From the NCBI GenBank assembly GCA_026874595.1, contig CM049320.1, forward strand, positions 30,655,714 through 30,719,713: a stretch of 64,000 bases of DNA, given 5' to 3'. This DNA is from Sipunculus nudus (taxonomy: Eukaryota; Annelida; Sipuncula; Golfingiida; Sipunculidae). The position numbers and the translations under genes were made by a program. The notes below the pieces were generated by a model. That model saw nothing but the letters and a program-made list of their open reading frames with translations. It had not been told where the DNA came from and did no database searches. Shown one piece after another: positions 35,574 to 46,433 of the stretch (the first letter of the stretch is position 1; each line of letters begins with the position of its first letter).

Positions 35574-38083
35574 TTAGCTAAGCTGATTGTAAGGCAAAAA
35601 AAAAAAAATAAATAAAAATAAATAAATGGTATGCTTCCAAGGAACCGCCCGCATCAACTTTAACCCCTCGCATCAAACATTTTTATTTTGGTTTTCATCC
35701 TACAAGAAGATAAAATAATGCAATTTTGATACGATTTCCTTTGTTATGTAGTTTTATTTTCTTCCTGTTTAGGAGAAAAAACTGTTATTTTCATGCCTTC
35801 CCTGATCATATGACCTTTTCATCGAAACATACAAAAAAGGTAAAAAGTAAAATACATCCCGCATTGACTTCTGAAAAAAGTTCCTGAAAACCATATCTTT
35901 TTATTTTTTTGGTCTAAGTCAACTGACCTGCAGTAAGGAGATGAACCTGGTTGATTTGGGGGTCAAGAGGTCAAAGGTCAAGGTCACAGTGGCCATGTGT
36001 CCATATATTTGTTTCAGAGTGACAACTCCACTCTTTGGATTAACATATTGGTTTCAAACTTGATTTTTAAATGAAAGATAGTTAGATAGTTTATTTTTTA
36101 TATAGCGCTTATCATCATAAAAAGATCTCTACTGCGCTGTTTATACAATAGACTATGATATTAAAACATATGCACATGATATATGACCAGTAAAACATAA
36201 CATAGCATTTATATATATCTAAATTCAGAAATAGTTTTAAAATAGAATGTCTTCAGATCGGACTTAAAACATTCATAATTATCCACGAGTCTCACATTTA
36301 CATGTAGGTTGTTCCACAATATAGGAGCTGCGTATCGAAATGACCTACAACCAACTGTTTTCGTTTTTGTTCGTGGTACTCTCAAAGTGATGGCATTGTT
36401 TGAACGCAAATTGTATCGAGCATGATCACACAGCATGAGCATCTCACTGATGTAAATCGGGGCTAAACCATGCAAAGTTTGAATGTAAGGACTAATATTT
36501 TGTATTCACATCTGTATTTGACTGGTAACCAGTGCAGCATCTTAAGCACAGGTGAAATGTGATCATATTTAGATACTTTACAAATCAACCGAGCTGCAGT
36601 GTTTTGGACTCGTTGCAATTTCTTTAATTTACATTTAGGTAAATTAATGTACAAAGCATTACAATAATCCAATTGACTAGTCACAACCGCATGAATATCA
36701 ATGTCTTCGCCGAATCATCTGTTATATACTTCCTGATCTGCTTGATATTATAAAGACTATGAAAAGCATTGCTACATGTAGCATTAATTTGTTTGTTCAT
36801 ACCCATATTTAAATCCTGCCAAAAACCTAAATTTCGTGCCATCACTGAACATTTGACTATATCTTCTCCAATCCTGATAGAATCTAGATTAACTCTCGCC
36901 AAATGCTGTCTGGTGCCTATCACTAAAACATCAGTTTTTTCGTCGTTAATTTTCATTCTGTAGGATCCAGTGACGTACATCTCTAACACAGTTTTCCATA
37001 GCCCGTACATGCAGTAATTTCTTCTTTTTCAGGACGGAAACTCAGGTAGAGCTGATGATCATCAGCATATCCATGTACCTGAGGACGATGGCCTTTGACT
37101 ATTTCCATTAACTGCCGACAGTACATAGAAAACAATTCAGGCCCACAGCAGGGTCCCTGAGGAACCCCACACTTAAGTTCAAATATATCAGACGGAGTTC
37201 TATTTACTTTAATTCTTTGGGTCCGATCAGACATATATGATTTAAACCAATTTATTACTGTGCCACTAAGGCCCAAGTCCTTTTGCATAGTTTCCAATAA
37301 CAATCGAGCATCGATAGTATCGAATGCTGCCGAAAGATCGAGCAGCACGAGGAGAACCAGCTCCTGCCGATCCATGCTGTCGAATATATCAGAACAAATT
37401 TTAACAAGCGCCGTTTCGGTGCTGTGCGCGGTACGGTATGCTGACTGGTGGTCAGGTAATGGACAGTAATGTGACATGTGGTCATTTAGTCTTAACACTG
37501 ACACTTTCCCTGTCAGTTTACCGCACAACTGCAGTCCGCTAACTGGTCGAAAATTTGAGAGCTCACATATGCCTTGCTTTTTAGGCAAAGGCGTCACAAT
37601 AGCTTGCTTCCAAACCTCGGGGAACACACCAGAGCTTAGCGAAGTGTTTATCAGATGTGATATAATCCCTGTTAAAACATCTGAGCACTTTTTTACAATG
37701 GAAGTAGGTATTGGATCGGAGAAACATTGTTTATCTGGCAACTGTGCAATTAATGTTCGAACTTCCTCATGTGTACTTGCCTGAAACTCTGACAGCATCG
37801 CTTTGCTGGATGGACACTGAGAATTCATGTACATCTAGATGCAAATCTAATGGCCCACCAATTAAGTAAGAACCCTTTTAATTTTGGAGTCATTAGATCA
37901 AAGGTCAAGGTCACAGAAGGCACTATTCAGTATTATGTCAAATTATAGACTGGATCAGGATTATGGCTGGATAATCATCGTGATTAGGATTTGGACTGGT
38001 CATATTCCTGGACGTTATAAAAATATTCTCATTATCAATTTCAGCTGAGCGCCGTGACCCGCAGCTCCCTTGTCATATTCAAA
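35574..38083. mobile_element. Composite insertion: AGCTCAGCTGAC-type repeat containing a CR1/L2-like fragment
   Basis: This block interrupts the duplicated sequence: the left arm runs from GATCGTTTCGCTTT straight into CCCCTGATATTAAAG, while the right arm resumes after 38083. Its ends (TTTTTAGCTAAGCTGATTGTAA and CAGCTGAGCGCCGTGACCC) match the 4113 and 46434 repeats. Two AGGTCAAAGGTCAAGGTCA-like strings lie at 35968-35986 and 37895-37913, on either side of the retroelement. No target duplication could be resolved. Confidence 0.75.
36085..37852 (-). pseudogene. CR1/L2-like non-LTR retrotransposon, 5'-truncated and frameshifted
   Basis: Minus strand. The longest piece (36983-37834, 283 aa) is a reverse transcriptase core: a SDPIPTSIVKKC start, SNFRPVS, DLSAAFDTID, GVPQG and the catalytic YADD box are visible. 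The reading frame then changes near 37000, again near 36683 and near 36470. These later frames hold the thumb and tail (SQLDYCNALY, KLQRVQNTAARLI, AAPILWNNL). The endonuclease half is missing. The 3' end has a CTATATAAAA motif typical of L2/CR1 tails. Dead copy; clade assignment is by motif only. Confidence 0.85.
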
Positions 38084-38388
38084 CATTTTCCCTGATATTT
38101 AAGATTAAGCTTCTAGTCACATGTAGTCAGCTATGTTAATTTATTAATCTCCTCTATATATAAAGCAAACCGGCCAAAAACATGCATACCAGGCTGGTCT
38201 GCAGGTGTGGTGGTTACTACAGGTGTAAAAATTCACCTGCATGACCGGAAGTGGAAGGACGATGAGGACAATTATGTCATTGGAACCCGATGGAAAATTG
38301 TTATACGAAGTATAACAAATACTGGTAATAGAAAACATAGGGTGATTGCTCCCCCTGGTAAACGGCATAGATAACAATATATCGTGCT

Positions 38389-38392
<4 letters not shown>

Positions 38393-38439
<47 letters not shown>
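38393..38439. repeat. (GA)n microsatellite
   Basis: Right-arm counterpart of 27523-27560. Confidence 0.95.
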
Positions 38440-38442
<3 letters not shown>

Positions 38443-39397
38443 TGTTAAGCCATTACTTGTTGAACGCCCTATTTATCCGTGTTTAATTTTTGGTCAATGG
38501 AGAACATTTTTTTAACAATTACCGTTCGACAAGGTCTTCAGCTCACTTTCCTTTTCAAAGTAAACCTGTTTAAAATTCGATATGAGTATAATTCGACTTA
38601 ACAATTTGCCTTCCAGTCCTGTTCATTCCGGTAGTTTTATTCTGGTACAAAATGAAACCCAAGCAAGCACAATAGGCGGTAGAAGAATATATATATATTT
38701 TTTTATTTTGTCCGCCACCCAGGACCAGTACCCATTCACTCCTTTGACCAGGAGTTTTTGCGCGAACGGCGGTCAAAACGGGACGCGAACCAACAAAACT
38801 TGCGGTCACTATAAGCAACTAAAGGAGTCTATATGAAACTCCTTGCTGTAACCATGGAGTTATAATTATATGGAGAGAGTACCGGGATCGCGGAGCGCGT
38901 CCGTTGTTCCTTGCGATCTTGATAAGAACCCTTCACCTTGGTACGAAAGCTCTTTTTTCTGGCTACCTTTGCTTGCCTATTACACGAGGGTTATCCCTGA
39001 TACATGACGTTGTTCTCCTCGAGGTTATCGGAGTATTGCTTGGTGACAGAGCTATATCAGTCCCTTCTGGATTATATTCCATTTAAATGCAATTAATTTA
39101 TAAGATGTAGGTTTTAGTGAGTACTGGTTATAAGGTGGGTCACTTGGTATTAAACTAGCTTTTCAATGACAACAACAAGGGATTTGTTCGCATAAAAAGG
39201 GCTAAAATCAGCTATTGTAAAGGAACGCCCACTTATTTCTCAGCCGGGTCAGACCCATCTTCAGTAACGAATTGCTTGGTTGACCGAAAAGTTATACCAA
39301 AATTCCAAGTTCATGTTATACCCATGCGCCAACTTATAACCAACCTCAAATCTCATTTTATGTCACGTAACAAAATTCCTTAATAATAATAATAATA

Positions 39398-39422
39398 TAT
39401 GTATATATATATATATATATAT
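39398..39422. repeat. Short (TA)n array at the empty pogo site
   Basis: Corresponds to the TA array that carries the pogo-like insertion in the left arm. Confidence 0.8.
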
Positions 39423-39685
39423 AATACCTCACATGTTTTAATTCCAGTTAGAAATATCAGTTGTGCAAAAATAATAAAATATATCATATTTGCAGTATCA
39501 AACCTAATGAAATGTAAAACTTTCAACTGACAATACATTAACTACTGCATGGGCAATGCTTTATATTGAAATAAGTCTCAAAGTATCATTTGCTGATACC
39601 AGAGACAGAAATTTTATCAATGAGTTTTAGAAAACATTATTAGACTAAGTGAAATTGCGGATGGACGGGGAGTACTGGAAGTGGA

Positions 39686-39706
39686 GGGGGGGGGGGGGGG
39701 GGGGGG
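39686..39706. repeat. 21-base poly-G tract
   Basis: The longest pure G run in the window. Confidence 0.95.
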
Positions 39707-40222
39707 CATGGCCCCTGTATACACAACATTCTGTAACATCCTAATGGGTCTATTTATTTATTACACTGATGATATCAAGTGGAAATCACAGTTTACATGG
39801 AAACTTACTGTAGTCATGCAGCTGACAAGATAGAATGAAAACTATACTTCGAACTATGTTTTCGTTTTTCCTATAAACATCTTTAAAATCAAGAAAAAAA
39901 TGTAATATGAGAACAGGATTTTGCTCAGGTTTCTTTGTGTATATTAATGGTGTATATACAAAAGAGACTATAAAAAGAAACGTAAACGCTTACTTATTCT
40001 GTGTTTACATTATTTTTTATTTATGCATATAAACTAGACACAACCCCGAAGCAGTTACTGGGCATGAACCGAGAGTGAGGTTTTACGCCATCTAGCGTTT
40101 ATAACAGAAACAAAATGTATGGACAGAATTGTCAGATTTGGTGACCGTCTGAATATTATTACAAAAATATATAATATGCAAATCAAAAAGATAAAATTAC
40201 AAAAATTATATTGAATTATATT

Positions 40223-41578
40223 CACGAAATTGCGTTACAAGAGTTAAAAAGTTCGAAAGGTTTATATATTCAGCCTTTACGAATTAGTTGCAATTCCATA
40301 TTCTGTGACGGTGGGTCTCTATGTGCGTTTCTACGAAACGTTACTATGCGCTCGAAAGTAAAAAGGTCTAGAGTGTCGGATTCACTAGAGGAAATAAAAC
40401 TCCTTAACTCCCTGAATAGGTTCACTGATAAGAGACCTCAGTGGGCAGGTAACTTTTTGCTGTCGAGGAAATATGTATGTATGTGCCAGGCACAAGGTGT
40501 ATACTTACACGTTCCTATGTCGTGTTTGTTTATGTCAAGAAGTATGACCAATACGCTCACTGAAGTCTTTCCAATTAACCTAAATGCATGTTACTGATCT
40601 AAGGTACAGATATCTGAGGTTGTGCACATGAGCGTAAGGTTGTCATACGCGTCGTGTTTACATAAGATTTATTAACTTTACCACCAGCTTTGGCGTATAG
40701 CATACACATGAGAAGAAATCAGGATTGAGAAAAACTCATATATCAACCCTGGTAAGCATTAATGTTTGCAACATATTCAAGTTATTTTTGTTGAAAATCC
40801 AATAGTCATACCCATCGTAGTAAATACACACCTGTAATATTCGATTGGTATATTTTATCAATTTCCTATCAGGGTAATCAATATATACACGACTATTGAC
40901 CCCGTAGAACTGTGAATAACTTCGAAGAAGCATAATTAAAGAATGTCATCTTAAACTACGGAAATATAGTCCACAGACATGATATCAACAGTGGTTTGCA
41001 ATAATCGGTATCTTAGATTTTACCAGTGGCGAACCATTTGTGTAGAGAGCTCTTTCTTGGAGCCAATTGGATCGATTGATATATTATGCTTGTCATTATT
41101 AGCACATGACTGTACATGTAATGGTGTTACTTATATAGTATGAACCTTGATAACTTCTTTATCTTTGTTCAGTCCATACATAATACCTGAAGGAGAGACG
41201 GGTTCACGTTTGGTCAAAGGTGGGTCTGTACAGGAAAAAAAAACTTATCAGCGGCAGGTAAGGTTTTCCACAGTTGTCAGCATTATGCGTTGTAGAGTAT
41301 GAGAGACGTGAGTTGGTACGCAGGCTTCCAAGGGGAAATGGTAAGCACCAAGCACTCTTACTTGAATAACCACAGGTTTAATACGATATATTAAGAGGTA
41401 GCTTTTTAAAGACAAGGAACAACTTTGCCCCTTACAAGTGCTCTTAGCCAACCATGCAGTGTGGTATATCTATAACAACAGTGTACGTAGCATAGTTAAT
41501 CTACAGCAAAAGTGTAGTATACACAAACATACGAACGCATATGTATGTATATATTGTAAATATATTGTAAATATATTT

Positions 41579-41582
<4 letters not shown>
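40223..41582. other. Intergenic beyond the duplication; no convincing gene
   Basis: An open frame of 128 codons at 40211-40597 spans the right-arm end. It has no recognisable domain, no clear promoter and no splice support, so it is not called as a gene. Confidence 0.4.

Positions 41583-41637
<55 letters not shown>
41583..41637. repeat. (TA)n microsatellite
   Basis: A near-perfect TA array, preceded by three TATTGTAAATA-like repeats. Confidence 0.95.
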
Positions 41638-41639
<2 letters not shown>

Positions 41640-43010
41640 GCTGGTGGGCGATAATAATTAAAGTTACAGTCCCTGATGACAAGCCTAAACGTTTTACAAT
41701 TTAAACGGGGTTTACCCACAGAATATGACATGATCCTCTGTTCTGTTGTAATAACGGTAAGATCAGAACAGGACGTGACCGAAACTGTAAGTATATTACC
41801 ATTTACTATGGTAACTATGTCAACCGGAATGACATCGCAAGGCAGTTGGACATATTAAGAGCTTTGATATTTAGTACCAAAGACCAAAAAACATATGCTT
41901 CAGCAAAGCACTTCTCCTCGCTCTCCACACACAGATTATAGGGCAAGTCAAACACAATGAAAGAATAACAAAATATGGCAGAAGTGCAGCAATAATTAAC
42001 AGTGTAATACGTACGAAACGTTGGAGCTTAAGACATGTATCCAAGATGTGTTAGCAGCTGGTACAGGTAAATACAGGTATATACAGGTTAACCTGACTTA
42101 ATCATATTAACAAGTTTAACTGTATAAACCGCAGATAAACCGTTTTGCGGCTTATATGATAAATGTCAAAAGAGAAAGAGATTTTAAATGTACCCGTTAG
42201 ATCTGTAGGACTTCCATAAAAGCAGTCGAAAGATAGTACATCTATTTTGAATTTATGAAATAAATGTTTTAACGAGCATCAGGTCTAGGAAGGCAATGTA
42301 TTCGTGTTAAGTATGCCCTGGCAAATGTGAAATGTACATGTTGAGAATATCTGATTTATTTGCTGAATCAATTTGGATGTTTTTGCACAAACATGAATTG
42401 AAACATCACCTCTACTGGCTCATATTGGCAATACCACATATGAAGATAACTCGTATATACATTCTCAAGAATAGTAATTTAGTCGAATATCATCTGAATA
42501 TTTTTGGTTAAACGTTTGTTGTCTGGCTCCTTGGATGAAGTTTTGAGACAGGTTGTTAATTTAAGAATTGCAGCCTTACCTATTTAAATGTATCCAAAAG
42601 TCACCCGACATAGATACATTTGATATACTTGCAATCCATTTTGGAGGGATGCACGGTGTAGATACAATTAAAAAAACTGCATATGTTCATGAGGAAATTA
42701 AGCAAAGAGCTATTTTTTAACTTTCATAATTATTCAAAATACAGAAAACAACAGTATAAAACAAATTATAACATAATACAGGTGTCACAAACCCATATGA
42801 TGATTTAACAAATAATTGTTAAAACTGTATACATCCAGAAATGACAGACTGTGGAAAGACAAAATGAGTAAAATGCAGTTGTTTATGTCTAAGTATAATG
42901 TAATGTTAAATGTACATTGCTTTCATTGTAATGACTTATTTTATATTTATAAGTTGACGTATGAAAAAAAACCAAGTCTGAATATAGAGATTTTATACTG
43001 TATTTGTATT
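41638..43010. other. Intergenic sequence before innexin 3
   Basis: No gene recognised. Probably contains part of the leader intron of innexin 3, judging from the acceptor at 43015. Confidence 0.4.
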
Positions 43011-43031
43011 TGTAGGGATTAGGACAACAGC
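43011..43031 (+). other. Leader-exon acceptor of innexin 3
   Basis: A TATTTGTATTTGTAG tract, a modest 3' splice site, 16 bases before the ATG. The position is analogous to the other array members. Confidence 0.45.
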
Positions 43032-44201
43032 ATGGATTACGTTTCATCAGTGTTTGGACACATTGGTGACGTCACAGTACGAACAGGTGATACCTTCACT
43101 GACCGCCTTAATTGCCAGTACACCACCTTTCTGTTGCTTGTGTTCGCTATCTTGATCACAACGAAAAACTATGTGGGGGAACCGATATCTTGCTGGGTAC
43201 CTGCCCACTTCACTGATGCCCATACGGACTATGCAAATAAGGTATGCTGGGTTACGAATACCTATTATGTTCCCTTCACGGAAGAAATACCTGAAGAGGG
43301 AGTACCGAAAGAGAACGAGATTGGCTATTACCAATGGGTAGGGTTGATCCTAATTGCACAAGCTGCATTGTTCTACATTCCAAGGATTTTCTGGTTTTTG
43401 TTGAATAAAAAATCTGGTATTGCCGTGAGCACTATAACTGATGCCGCATGTGAATGTCAGCGCAAAACCGACCCGGAGGGACGCGACAAAATTATAAAAT
43501 ATATGACAAAACATATGAGCCGATATCTTACAGAAATCACGCGTAAACACAAGATGTCGACATATTGCAAATGGTTGTGGTATCACCTGTACGGAAACTA
43601 TTTAATTACCTTGTATTTGGTCGTTAAAGTCCTGTACATTTCCAATGTTATCGGACAGCTTTTTATGCTGAATGTTTTCCTAGAAACAGACTACAGTGCG
43701 TACGGATTTCACGTGATCAGGAGAATAATTGATGGCTATGACTGGCGATCACCCGGCCGATTCCCAAGAATAACACTGTGCGATTTCGAAATCCGGACGT
43801 TGGGAGAAGTCAACCGGTACACAGTTCAGTGTGTCCTTCCCGTAAATTTATTCAATGAAAAAATTTACATTTTCTTATGGTTCTGGTTCGTTGCTGTTGC
43901 TTGTGTCACAGCCATGAGTTTTGTTTTCTGGCTCTTGAGATTCATATCCAAATTAAACCAGATAAGTTATATAAAAACGAGGTTGCACGCAATGAGGCGA
44001 CTAGGAGAGGAGGATAAAGGACTTGTGAAAAAATTTGTTCGTGACTTTCTGCGGCCGGACGGCGTTTTTGTTATTCGACTTGTAGCACGTAACTCGAGTG
44101 ACATCATTGCAGCAGAACTTATTACTGGTTTATTTGATGAATACAAAGGAAAGAGAAGATTCTTAGAGGGACAAACTGACAATCTGGAAGACAGCATCTG
44201 A
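43032..44201 (+). CDS. Innexin 3 (gap-junction channel protein)
   Basis: An intact single-exon innexin of 389 residues, closest by eye to innexin 2. Membrane segments are at about 29-48, 103-122, 188-213 and 276-304. YYQWV is at 99-103 and the TM2 proline at P117. Cysteines are C54 and C72 (loop 1) and C250 and C267 (loop 2), the usual pattern. The segments TDAACECQRK, KHMSRYLTE, GNYLI and FNEKIYIFLWFWFV are shared with innexin 2. The start MDYV replaces MDRL. The C-terminus diverges after FDEYKGKR. Same strand as the rest of the array and outside the segmental duplication, so it is an older paralog. Probable role: subunit of gap-junction channels or hemichannels. Confidence 0.97.
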   Translation: MDYVSSVFGHIGDVTVRTGDTFTDRLNCQYTTFLLLVFAILITTKNYVGEPISCWVPAHFTDAHTDYANKVCWVTNTYYVPFTEEIPEEGVPKENEIGYYQWVGLILIAQAALFYIPRIFWFLLNKKSGIAVSTITDAACECQRKTDPEGRDKIIKYMTKHMSRYLTEITRKHKMSTYCKWLWYHLYGNYLITLYLVVKVLYISNVIGQLFMLNVFLETDYSAYGFHVIRRIIDGYDWRSPGRFPRITLCDFEIRTLGEVNRYTVQCVLPVNLFNEKIYIFLWFWFVAVACVTAMSFVFWLLRFISKLNQISYIKTRLHAMRRLGEEDKGLVKKFVRDFLRPDGVFVIRLVARNSSDIIAAELITGLFDEYKGKRRFLEGQTDNLEDSI

Positions 44202-46433
44202 GAGTTATGCTAAGATGACATGCTTAAATCGCCCAAAAGGGATTTTATAGTGGCAACCTTGGCTGTGGGAGGTAGGTAGCTGGAGTGCAAGGCTGCCTGA
44301 TGGACGTGTGCGTGTATTTTTGAGCGCCAGTTTTGTTCCACATACTTCCTAAAGGGAAGGACCTCTCATTTTAACGCAACGTCAGCGATTATCTTCCTTT
44401 TGCCTGGAACACCACCATTTCCGAATTGAGCGAGATAAATTCCAGTTTTTATTCAGCATATTGGTAAATTCCTCCGCATGTTTGTTAAACTTCTGACAGC
44501 ATAAGTAGAAGCACGGTTACTGGACGCAGCGAACTTGTAAGTGATACCGAAAATGGCTCGATAACACAGAGACGGAGTTTCAGTTTTGGTTTTCAGTTCA
44601 CCTGTATTCGTTTGTGTTATCACGACCTAAATGAAACATGATGGAAGAACACTGCGATGCATCCCTCGATATGGCTTGTATCACGACTCAAGTTAGGCTT
44701 ACCTGCCATATATAAATTCCAACTGAGACATGGTGTCACGGCTATAATTCTTCCGCAATTTTCTATTACTTGATCGGTTCGTGTTTAGAAAAGGAACACC
44801 TGATGTAATACGAAAACATGAGAATTAGTGCCTACTGAAACAATGTAGAGATAGTGATTTACTATATATGGATTAAAGAGATATATGGTAAATGACATAC
44901 CCAATAACAATGATTTGATTGGATAAGTACCAGTTTGCCTGCTGGCAAGAACGCATGACTAAATCATATTTTCTATGATTGTTCGATTGCATACCAATTG
45001 TTGATAACGTGACCTGGTGTAATTAACACTTTGATAAGGAGTTACAAGCTGTACGTTTGTTCCTGTCCTCACATCATGACCGGATATATCAGTATCAGAA
45101 AACTGCAAAATATCATGCCTGCAGTCTGCACAATATTGGTAGCTTTGCCGCTGCCATCTGGCGGCCACTTAATACAAAAATACTGTGGAAGTGGTTTTGT
45201 TAGCTGGGTTTAATTTTTGCGCTTTTAGCGGGAACTAGATTTGTTCATAATAAAGAACACGCTTTCTTTCGATGTGTGGAAGACGGCAGCATTCTCGCCT
45301 GACACAGACACGTGAGGCTTGAAATCTCTCCTCGCGGGTTCGCTTGAGTTGAGGCTTCTTCAACCAGGATGTTCGAATAACTATGTTGTCATAAGAGGTC
45401 GTAGCAAGTGATATCTCGGCTGAAATCCCCTCCAATTTATAGTGATTCGAAAAACACCAATGAAACAAGTAGCATTTGAAGACCTTTGGAAGCCCCTCCC
45501 AATGACTTTGAAGTAAGACGGAGCTGAGAGCCAGCCGCGATTGTTGTCAGCTCTGTTGTTCACACAAAGCGGGCTGCTTCTACTAAGTAATCACAGTTGT
45601 TTTTGAGCAATTCTACAACTTAGTTCGATGCCAAACAATGTCTTTGGTGCAGTACCATTGCATCATCAAACGTGATCAGTCCTGGTTAATTAGGTGTTTT
45701 TTTTTACGGTATTCAGTCACCCCAAGCTTGATAGGTAAGAGGTGGGTTGCGCTACAAACCTGTCTTTTATATAATAATTTTTAAAACAAAATAAATAACA
45801 TACATTATTGATTTGCGCAAAAATTCGAACTGCGCTAATGCTGTAAAATGAAAAAAAGCGCGAAAATTCAGACACACCAAATATCGCTTCACAGTATACT
45901 CAGTCCATCAGAATTCTTTCTCCTTTAAGATATGTTGTCAGTGTTGCAGGTTATAGTCCCAACATTGCAATGCAAATGTTATTTCGAAATAAAAAGTTCT
46001 CTCATCACTTGTGTGTTCTTATTTTTGCAACATAGAAAACTCGTGATATCTAACATGGTAACAAAGATATATTATTGCCAATTACTGAATATTAATCAGT
46101 TTCTATGAATATACACATCAACTCACATCAACTTATATGCTTAAAATTGAACTTATCATTATTCAGCTATCTATAGTAACTCCGTGACATCATCGCTCAA
46201 ATAACTTGATTTCTTGCGTTCTCTCTGCGTTTTTGTGTCTTTTGGATTATCTTGTTCCTCGGCTGTATTGTCTGCTTGATGTTCTTTGTTTGTAGGAGTA
46301 TTTCCATCTCTGTTTCTGTCACGTTTGCAGTGTTCCCGCGAATGTTAACTCTGTTTCTCTCGTACAGTTGTGTTTGCACCTTCTATAATAAATGTGTTAT
46401 CACTCAACTTAGATTTTCAGTGTCTCTATTCCA
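44202..46433. other. Intergenic, no gene recognised; minus-strand CTCF-like motif
   Basis: No coding region supported. On the minus strand 45152-45164 reads CCGCCAGATGGCA, one mismatch from the CTCF core. Several short minus-strand frames at 45235-45563 have no family resemblance. Confidence 0.4.
45152..45164 (-). promoter_or_regulatory. CTCF-like core motif, reverse orientation
   Basis: One mismatch to CCASYAGRKGGCR, pointing toward the innexin array from the right. Confidence 0.3.

Larger units (their letters stand above)
30617..40222 (+). repeat. Segmental duplication, right arm (innexin pseudogene)
   Basis: Collinear with 22237-30040. It is longer because of a 2.5 kb insertion at 35574-38083, and lacks the pogo-like insertion of the left arm. 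Outside insertions the two arms are close to equal in length, about 6.9 and 7.1 kb. Non-coding identity is high by eye, so the event is fairly young relative to the divergence of innexins 1 and 3. Confidence 0.9.

Noticed and set aside
40211-40597. 128-codon frame at the end of the right duplication arm
   Set aside because: No domain, signal peptide or splice support, and the left arm has no open counterpart.
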